This document shows, in pieces, positions 15,176 through 20,463 of a DNA stretch of 20,463 bases. The notes beneath the pieces are model-generated. The model saw only the letters and a program-made list of their open reading frames with translations. It searched no databases and had not been told where the DNA came from. Positions within the stretch are counted from its first letter, which is position 1, and every line of letters starts with the position of its first letter. Both the position numbers and the translations under genes were made by a program. Source of the stretch: Firmicutes bacterium UBA1764 (GTDB lineage Bacteria; Bacillota; Clostridia; Peptostreptococcales; Anaerovoracaceae); NCBI GenBank assembly GCA_002315535.1, contig DCHA01000017.1, positions 1 to 20,463 of the forward strand, in the 5' to 3' direction.

Positions 15176-17353
15176 TTAATCGCTTGTAACAAGCTCACTG
15201 TAAAGTCCACCGCGTGCCATCAGCTCTTCATGAGTTCCGCGCTCAACAACGTTTCCTTTATCAAGAACAACTATCTCATCGCAGTCACGAATAGTAGAAA
15301 GACGGTGCGCAATTACAATAGTAGTAATGCCGCGGGCCTTTATTGCGTTTACCACGTCGTTTTCAGTCTTTGTATCCAGAGCGCTGGTTGCCTCATCGAG
15401 AATAACGATATTAGGTTCCTGAGCGAGAACTCTGGCAATTTCAAGTCTCTGGCGCTGACCTCCGGAGATATCCTTTCCACCTTCTGACAGATGGTGCTGA
15501 TAGCCGCCGTCCTTTGCGATGATGTCATAATGCATCTGTGCATCCTTTGCGGCAAGAATCATTTCGAAATCTTCGATTGATTCATCCCACATTTTTATGT
15601 TTGCACTGATTGTATCCTCAAAGAGAGTAATATCCTGATCAACTACCGCAAGAGATGCGGTGAACAGATTGTGATCTATTTGATCAACACGCTTTCCGTC
15701 AAAGAGAATTTCGCCCTCCCAGGGAGAATACATTCCTGAAATCAGCTTTGAAAGTGTTGACTTGCCGCAGCCGGAGGATCCGACAAATGCGACGCTGCTG
15801 CCCTTTTTAATAGACATGCTGAAGTCTTTAATTAATGGTGCATCAAGCGGCGAATAACCGAAGCTGATATTTTTTATTTCGATAGAGCCTGAAAGCTTTG
15901 TAACAGAATCTTCAAGCTCTGTATATGCGATATTTGAATCTACGGGATACTCCATAACATCATCGATGCGCTCCATCGATGCCTTCATTTCCTGAATTGT
16001 TTCTCCGGCGGTAATAAAGCTATCTACCGGAGCCATAAAGTATCCGAAAAAGCCCTGGAATGCGGCGATAGAACCGAGTGTGAATTCTCCGTTCATCGTG
16101 AGATAAATTCCAAGTCCGAGAATAAGAGCATCTGCTATTTCTGAAAGTATGGACGGCACCATTGAAATAAACAGATAGTCCTTATCAAGCTTAACTGCGT
16201 TTTTATTTACTGCGGCAAAAGAGCCGGCCCACTTTTCAAAGAAGCCATCCTCTGCGCCACTGGCCTTGATTGTTTCTATCATCTGAATTCCGGAGACGGT
16301 AACAGATGCAAGCTTGCTTGAGTCTCTTAAGAGAACCCTCGAAAGATTAACGCGGCGCTTTGCAACAAGCTGCGTAACCGCAATATTAAGCAGCGCGGTC
16401 ACTACACCAACTACGGTAAGTATCCAGCTGTATTTAATCATCACGAAGAGATAAAACAGCATCATGACGCCATTTATAACAAGCGGTGCAAATACATTGA
16501 TAAGAGAATCCGCAATTACTGCGTTTCCGTCCTGTCTTCCCGCGATGTCTCCGGCATTTCTCTGAGAGAAGAAATGCATGGGCAGGTGCAAAATCTTCCA
16601 CATATATGAGAGATTGCCGACGGTGTTAATCTTTCCGTCAATTCTGTCCGTGGTATATTTTAAAATAAAGTTGACAAAGGTCTTGAGCAAATACAAAATC
16701 GCCAGAGCTATAATGAAGGGCCTAAACCACTGAGGATTCTGGCCGGACAATAGTCTGTCGTACAGTATTCTTTCAAAGACAGGATCGATAATGCCAAAGA
16801 TAGTGACAATTACAGAAGATAGAATTGTAATGATAATTGGAGCTTTTAGATTTGCAAGTCTTTTCTTTGCAAAGGCTAAGACGCTCTTTGGTTTTCCGGA
16901 GGGACTGAAGCTTTCTCCGGGCTCAAACATAAGACAAACCCCTGTAAACGATTCGTCAAATTCCTCCATAGATACGGAGCAAACGCCGTTTGCAGGGTCG
17001 TTAATAATAGCCTTGCCGCCTTTAAATCCGCAAAGGACAACAAAGTGATTGAAATTCCAATGAATAATGCAAGGGAAACTAGCCCCATCCTTAAGATCCT
17101 CGGGCTCACATTTATATCCCTTTGCGATAAGTCCGTAATTTCTTGCGGCCTTGAGCATATTTCCTGCCTTAGATCCATCACGACTGACTCCGCAGTCTAA
17201 ACGGACCTTTTCAAGAGGAATCCACTTATTATAGTAGCCCAAAACCATAGTCAAGCAAGCCGCACCGCATTCTACGGTTTCAAGCTGTATGACAACAGGA
17301 ACCTTTGCAACTCCATCTTTTTTTGGTTGTTTAATGGTGTTACTGCTCATCAT
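15176..17353 (-). CDS. NHLM-type C39 peptidase-ABC exporter (leader-cleaving)
   Basis: A 725-residue peptidase-containing ABC transporter. The N-terminal C39 domain (about 20-145) has Gln23 and Cys29 (QLETVECGAACLTM), His103 in NHFVVL and Asp119 in NDPA, the full catalytic set. Membrane spans run about 170-450. The ATPase has Walker A GSSGCGKS at 525-532, ISGGQ at 629-633, Walker B ending LDE at 652-654 and His683. C39 domains cut substrates after double-glycine leaders during export, and such a leader is encoded at the head of this operon. The frame opens with two Met codons; the second, at 17350, has the better spacing from the GAGG ribosome binding site. The gene begins 4 nt after the HlyD-like stop. 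Substrate assignment rests on operon context plus leader match. Confidence 0.93.
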   Translation of the reverse strand: MMSSNTIKQPKKDGVAKVPVVIQLETVECGAACLTMVLGYYNKWIPLEKVRLDCGVSRDGSKAGNMLKAARNYGLIAKGYKCEPEDLKDGASFPCIIHWNFNHFVVLCGFKGGKAIINDPANGVCSVSMEEFDESFTGVCLMFEPGESFSPSGKPKSVLAFAKKRLANLKAPIIITILSSVIVTIFGIIDPVFERILYDRLLSGQNPQWFRPFIIALAILYLLKTFVNFILKYTTDRIDGKINTVGNLSYMWKILHLPMHFFSQRNAGDIAGRQDGNAVIADSLINVFAPLVINGVMMLFYLFVMIKYSWILTVVGVVTALLNIAVTQLVAKRRVNLSRVLLRDSSKLASVTVSGIQMIETIKASGAEDGFFEKWAGSFAAVNKNAVKLDKDYLFISMVPSILSEIADALILGLGIYLTMNGEFTLGSIAAFQGFFGYFMAPVDSFITAGETIQEMKASMERIDDVMEYPVDSNIAYTELEDSVTKLSGSIEIKNISFGYSPLDAPLIKDFSMSIKKGSSVAFVGSSGCGKSTLSKLISGMYSPWEGEILFDGKRVDQIDHNLFTASLAVVDQDITLFEDTISANIKMWDESIEDFEMILAAKDAQMHYDIIAKDGGYQHHLSEGGKDISGGQRQRLEIARVLAQEPNIVILDEATSALDTKTENDVVNAIKARGITTIVIAHRLSTIRDCDEIVVLDKGNVVERGTHEELMARGGLYSELVTSD

Positions 17354-17357
17354 GGCC

Positions 17358-17840
17358 TCAGTTAGTGCTGCTGAAAATAAATGAAATCGGGGAAATACTT
17401 TCGACTACAAGCTTAGAGGCGTAATTTCCGTCATTAATCGAGGCATCCAGCCCAAGCTCGTATACATATTCACCGCGAGAGAAGCCTCCGAGGTTCATGG
17501 AGTAGTCATTTAGCACCTCTCCGGCCTCAAAAGCCTGCCCAGAAACGCTGTTAACAGTATATCTGTTACCGTTAACAATTACCTCTGTTTCGGCGCTAAT
17601 TGACGCAATATCAAGCTCGCTGACGTAGCAAACGGCCTTACCAGCCTTGCTGACAACAACTCCGTCAAGCTTTACCTCGAGTTTTGCCATGCAGCCCCAA
17701 ATTACTGTGCCTATCAGAAGTATTATTACCCCTATTATGGCGAACCAAATCGGAGGATTGGTTATACGAAGGAAGCTATCCAAATTCTCCGGAGAATCCA
17801 TGTTGTCTATTGATTTTTTTCTGAAAATATCATCATTCAT
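17358..17840 (-). CDS. short HlyD-like membrane protein of the NHLM export system
   Basis: A 160-residue protein whose N-terminus, MNDDIFRKKSIDNMDSPENL, and the LRITNPPIWFAIIGVI span resemble the NHLM HlyD-type adaptor. One membrane segment runs about 32-52, followed by a beta-rich extracellular region. The usual HlyD protein of this system is several hundred residues long with a coiled-coil hairpin; here the hairpin and the far lipoyl part are missing, and the reading frame closes on its own stop with no frameshift seen. The start at 17840 has AAGGG 8 nt upstream and overlaps the end of the protease gene by 8 nt; upstream extension would enter that gene. It is translated just before the peptidase-ABC gene and may dock on it. 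The family call is moderate; the shortening is direct. Confidence 0.7.
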   Translation of the reverse strand: MNDDIFRKKSIDNMDSPENLDSFLRITNPPIWFAIIGVIILLIGTVIWGCMAKLEVKLDGVVVSKAGKAVCYVSELDIASISAETEVIVNGNRYTVNSVSGQAFEAGEVLNDYSMNLGGFSRGEYVYELGLDASINDGNYASKLVVESISPISFIFSSTN

Positions 17841-19812
17841 GGTAGTAGCCCTTAATTGGGAAATTATCAAATGTAAAGTATTTAAGTACATCCGAATTAT
17901 CAAATTCTGATGCTAAGGTCTTAAAGTCTGTCCAATTCTTTCCGTTAAGACTAACGAGACTCTGACCGTTTTCCATATATGTAACCAGATACCTTAGCGG
18001 CACCTTGTCAATATCATATTCGTACGGGAATACTTCGTTATAGATATCAACCGCATATTGATCGGTATATCCGTAGCCTGTCAGCAGAACATACTTATCA
18101 TCAGCCTTCTGGGTCATCACAATGCTGATTTTTGAACCTGCAGGGATCGTGATTTCAGAATCAAGATCGATTCGGTGGGCTCCGGAATAAGCGAATTCTC
18201 CGGAAGCCTTTGCGAGAAGCTTGCCGTCCTTAGGATTCTTGTACTTATCCTTCAGCAGGTAAACCTCGTATGATGCCAGAGTGTTCTGATTGTCGGTAAT
18301 AACGCCGAGTCCGGAGAGATTAATCTCATCTTGTACATCAAAGATGTTTGCCTGATATACAGGTTTATCATAATATACGGAGCTGAGTTCAATTATCTGA
18401 GAATGATCAATTGACAAAGTTCTTGTCTCATCAACATTCTTTTCAACTGAAATTGTGCACGGACCCTCTATTGATTCATCATAATATGAAAGATAGAAAT
18501 ATCCATCAAGGCCCCAATCCTTTGACCAACTGTTCTTGCATATAAATGCACCGTCTGCCGGAGGCTGCTGCCCTTCAATGAAGTTTTCCTTGCTGTAATT
18601 ATCATCATAACCCACGATTACAACCATATGGTTTGCAACAAGCTCCTCAAATGTATAATGCGCAAATGTCGGTGTATCAGGATTTTGATTAATATAGTGT
18701 ACTATGCTCTTTTCATACTCTACAATGAGGTCCGCATCAGCGCCAAGCTCATTGCTGTTTACCAGATAATTGAGCTGGTCTCTTGTAAACGAATCAACAT
18801 CATATAAATCGTCAGGGAATTCGTTGTATTTGAGTCTGAACTTAAAGAGATCTCTGATCTCATCATCGCTTAGGCTTGTAACGTCTACCCTGCCTGCTCT
18901 AAAGTTAATATAAAACTCAGCGAATTCCTCGCCAACCTTATAGTCATTAACCAGCTCGTCCCATAAATCTCTCTTAAGCTCATCATAGCTTGGAGTGCTG
19001 ACCGTCTGATCAGCGTGAAATGATACAGCAACCGCCTTGTGATTATTATAGAGCTCATGTTTTATCAGCTCGACAGATTGGGCGTCATACTGATAATTGC
19101 CATTTTCATCACGGGTGCTCGGGGAAGGGAGTATATTCCAATCCTTTACAACATATGATGTATCGTATCGGGTCTCCTCATCCAAGGTCCAAATGCCGTA
19201 ATCATAATCAACAAAGCCGTCCTTGTCGTAATAAGGATAATCTTTCTCGTCATATAATCCTATGCCGTTGCTGAATGTTATCAGGGCAATCATAGGATTT
19301 CCACCGCCGTCATAGCTGCTCGCTTCACCCGGGTCGAAATATACAAAGCCCTCGTTTGCTTCTATATCCGCTGTGCCGGAGTAGTATGCATAAGCCTTTT
19401 CCGCAAAATCAGGCTCGCCACCGTTTTTCTTTACATACTCTTCAAGAGTAAGTCCCTCGCTGTTTAAAATATCTGTTTCAGCCGCGGACATTATCGCAAA
19501 GGTCCAGCAGGTTCCCATAAGGCCCTGGTCTTTTACAGAAGAAACGAGGCCAATATCTCTTAAATCAAAGCGTGAAGGCACATCGTAGCTGCCGTAGTCA
19601 AAGCCTGTTGCCTTATATGAATTGTATGATGCTGAATCCTCTCCAAAATTAAGAAGAACCATCGCATCATCTTCGATAGCGCTTATCAGCGATTTTGAAT
19701 CTATTTCCGCATTATCAAAAACATTGGTAGAGCATCCTACCAATGTTATGATTAATACAAACGATATTAAAATCGCAGAAAGCCTTTTACTTAAGCTTTT
19801 TACTTGATCCAT
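17833..19812 (-). CDS. lipoprotein papain-like (C1) cysteine protease with lectin-like C-terminal domain
   Basis: A 659-residue predicted lipoprotein: signal ending LVGC with Cys27 lipidated, then a papain-family catalytic domain. Gln96 and Cys102 (QGLMGTCWTFA), His395 (NHMVVIVGYD) and Asn427 (CKNSWSKDWG) form a complete active site. About 120 charged residues (roughly 270-385) are inserted between the Cys and His parts. The C-terminal part (about 465-580) resembles the lectin-like domain often joined to clostridial C1 peptidases, with ANIFDVQDEINLSGLG in it. The start is fixed by the signal peptide and lies inside the last 26 nt of the precursor gene, in another frame; the ribosome binding site there is weak. 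It should act outside the membrane, so it may process the exported repeat peptide or degrade cell-wall or rival proteins; that is inference. The fold call is firm. Confidence 0.9.
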   Translation of the reverse strand: MDQVKSLSKRLSAILISFVLIITLVGCSTNVFDNAEIDSKSLISAIEDDAMVLLNFGEDSASYNSYKATGFDYGSYDVPSRFDLRDIGLVSSVKDQGLMGTCWTFAIMSAAETDILNSEGLTLEEYVKKNGGEPDFAEKAYAYYSGTADIEANEGFVYFDPGEASSYDGGGNPMIALITFSNGIGLYDEKDYPYYDKDGFVDYDYGIWTLDEETRYDTSYVVKDWNILPSPSTRDENGNYQYDAQSVELIKHELYNNHKAVAVSFHADQTVSTPSYDELKRDLWDELVNDYKVGEEFAEFYINFRAGRVDVTSLSDDEIRDLFKFRLKYNEFPDDLYDVDSFTRDQLNYLVNSNELGADADLIVEYEKSIVHYINQNPDTPTFAHYTFEELVANHMVVIVGYDDNYSKENFIEGQQPPADGAFICKNSWSKDWGLDGYFYLSYYDESIEGPCTISVEKNVDETRTLSIDHSQIIELSSVYYDKPVYQANIFDVQDEINLSGLGVITDNQNTLASYEVYLLKDKYKNPKDGKLLAKASGEFAYSGAHRIDLDSEITIPAGSKISIVMTQKADDKYVLLTGYGYTDQYAVDIYNEVFPYEYDIDKVPLRYLVTYMENGQSLVSLNGKNWTDFKTLASEFDNSDVLKYFTFDNFPIKGYYHE

Positions 19813-20092
19813 CGTTCTTATCTTTTATATTCTTGCCCTTGCCCGAATTACCTTGGTGGCCCATAAGACCCTTAATTCCTTGGCCCTTATAGCCTGCGCT
19901 AGTCGTGCCCTTATAGCCTGTGCTTGTCGTGCCCTTATAGCCTGTACTTGTCAAGCCCTTATAGCCTGTACTTGCCTGATTCATGCTTGATGAACTTCCA
20001 TAACCCGTGGTTCCATTAGCCCTAGCGCCTCCGGCTACATCATCCAGCACTTCATCACTTAATTCATTAAACTTATTCTTAACTTCGCTCAT
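19787..20092 (-). CDS. double-glycine leader precursor peptide with tandem TGYKG repeats
   Basis: A 101-residue precursor. Residues 1-22 end in LSDEVLDDVAGG: Leu11, Leu16 and Val19 occupy -12, -7 and -4 from the Gly21-Gly22 cleavage site, the classic C39 peptidase leader. The predicted core (23-101) has no cysteine, is rich in Gly, Ser, Thr and Lys, and has STGYKG-type units at about 41-70 in eight-residue steps, plus a degenerate TTGYG at 28-32. The C-terminal third is very basic (KGKNIKDK, KKLK). A strong GGAGG (20099-20103) sets the start. It is the first gene of an operon with a C39-ABC exporter, which is the strongest argument for export. No enzyme that would modify Tyr or Lys is encoded within the operon, so the peptide may be used as made. 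The function is unknown. Confidence 0.88.
   Translation of the reverse strand: MSEVKNKFNELSDEVLDDVAGGARANGTTGYGSSSSMNQASTGYKGLTSTGYKGTTSTGYKGTTSAGYKGQGIKGLMGHQGNSGKGKNIKDKNDGSSKKLK
19884..19979. repeat. four tandem 24 bp units inside the precursor gene
   Basis: Units at 19884-19907, 19908-19931, 19932-19955 and 19956-19979 all begin CCCTTATAGCCTG on the plus strand and differ at a few positions. They encode eight residues each (G-Y-K-G plus S/T steps), and keep the reading frame. Such exact-length repeats can gain or lose copies by slipped replication, which would change core length without altering frame. Confidence 0.9.
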
Positions 20093-20136
20093 GGCAAACC
20101 TCCATTTATTTGCATTGATTATTTAACTATATTTAT

Positions 20137-20142
20137 ATTATA
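20137..20142 (-). promoter_or_regulatory. possible -10 box close to the precursor gene
   Basis: TATAAT on the minus strand, about 45 nt upstream of the precursor ATG, in a strongly AT-rich stretch. No matching -35 box was found, so it is an alternative to the better promoter at 20219-20247. Confidence 0.35.
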
Positions 20143-20218
20143 GTATGTAAAGTGTTTCACATCCGTTAGTACTTGAATAAAAATATATACATTTTTATGT
20201 ATAATTATTCATGTATAA

Positions 20219-20247
20219 AGTTTACTACCTGGCAGGGTTCAAGTCAA
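20219..20247 (-). promoter_or_regulatory. probable promoter of the peptide-export operon
   Basis: On the minus strand TTGACT (20242-20247) and TAAACT (20219-20224) are separated by exactly 17 bp, placing a start about 120 nt upstream of the precursor ATG. The spacer holds a small perfect palindrome CCTG-C-CAGG, possibly an operator. The box begins 4 nt past the stop of the MetH-like gene. A weak AT-only hairpin (20186-20203, arms TATACAT and ATGTATA) followed by a T-rich run lies downstream and might act as an attenuator. Confidence 0.5.
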
Positions 20248-20250
20248 TAT

Positions 20251-20463
20251 TTATTGAGCAGTAACGCGTTTGGCATAATTAACAGTGTCCATCGCGTCCC
20301 TTGCATAATAATCAGCCCCTATGCTTTGTGCATATTCTTTTGTAAGGACTGCACCTCCGACTATTACCCTGCAAGCCGGAGCCTCCTTCTTTAAAAGCTC
20401 AATCGTATCCTTCATTGCGGGAACCGTAGTTGTCATAAGAGCTGACAGACCACAAAGCCTTGA
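20251..20463 (-). CDS. cobalamin-binding MetH-like methyltransferase, 3' end only
   Basis: The last 70 codons of a longer gene that enters from the right edge; its frame is open through 20463. The peptide LSALMTTTVPAMKDTI, then VIVGGAVLTKEYAQSIGADYYARDA, is the typical end of a B12-binding Rossmann domain as found at the C-terminus of methionine synthase-type and related corrinoid methyltransferases. In many Clostridia this end belongs to a homocysteine S-methyltransferase family protein, which is the likeliest identity, but the methyl-accepting domain is outside the window. The ATG at 20436 is an internal Met and not the start. The gene is upstream of the peptide operon on the same strand, with 158 nt between, so it is probably a separate unit. 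Confidence 0.75.
   Translation of the reverse strand, partial: SRLCGLSALMTTTVPAMKDTIELLKKEAPACRVIVGGAVLTKEYAQSIGADYYARDAMDTVNYAKRVTAQ

Noticed and set aside
20251..20436. Short complete 61-residue gene at the right edge
   Set aside because: The frame is open to the window end and the residues before the internal Met continue the B12-binding domain, so it is the tail of a longer gene.

Overview
The window looks like chromosomal DNA of a low-to-moderate GC Gram-positive anaerobe of the Clostridia, most likely Lachnospiraceae-type. This is inferred from purine-rich GGAGG-type ribosome binding sites, several predicted lipoproteins, a DUF362 protein, a GLUG-repeat surface protein, and an NHLM-type (C39 peptidase-ABC plus second ABC) peptide export operon. 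No rRNA, tRNA, insertion sequence or CRISPR array was seen.

Layout, left to right. (1) 1-122: 5' end of a YfcE-like phosphodiesterase on the minus strand, cut by the window edge. (2) 123-598: no gene; holds a tandem array of about 63-65 bp imperfect palindromes. (3) 599-4936, minus strand: an apparent four-gene unit read lipoprotein -> GME-fold-like protein -> DUF362 protein -> membrane-anchored GLUG protein, closed by an intrinsic terminator. (4) 5027-8095, minus strand: response regulator with HD-GYP domain -> Hpt protein -> ABC-F ATPase, divergent from (5) 8226-12219, plus strand: hybrid sensor histidine kinase -> solute-binding lipoprotein with an extra C-terminal domain. Together (4) and (5) carry every piece of a multistep phosphorelay: kinase and its receiver, Hpt, and a final receiver attached to a likely cyclic-di-GMP phosphodiesterase. 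(6) 12225-20092, minus strand: a seven-gene operon read repeat-bearing double-glycine precursor peptide -> papain-like lipoprotein protease -> shortened HlyD-like protein -> C39 peptidase-ABC exporter -> second ABC exporter -> barnase-type RNase lipoprotein -> barstar. Genes overlap or lie 3-15 bp apart, and a clean terminator follows barstar. (7) 20251-20463: the 3' end of a cobalamin-binding, MetH-like methyltransferase, minus strand.

The most notable content is region 6. A cysteine-free precursor has a textbook C39 leader and five TGYKG-like units, four of them encoded by exact-length 24 bp DNA repeats. It is encoded with its own exporter and an extracytoplasmic cysteine protease, but with no recognisable modifying enzyme between the likely promoter and the terminator. 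The same operon ends with a surface-anchored RNase with all catalytic residues and its cytoplasmic inhibitor. This suggests a secreted-peptide plus RNase competition or surface system, though its function cannot be settled from sequence alone.

Other points of interest are an ABC-F ATPase in which one composite ATP site is degenerate on both of its faces, and a solute-binding lipoprotein fused to a domain resembling the C-terminal domain of 5'-nucleotidases.
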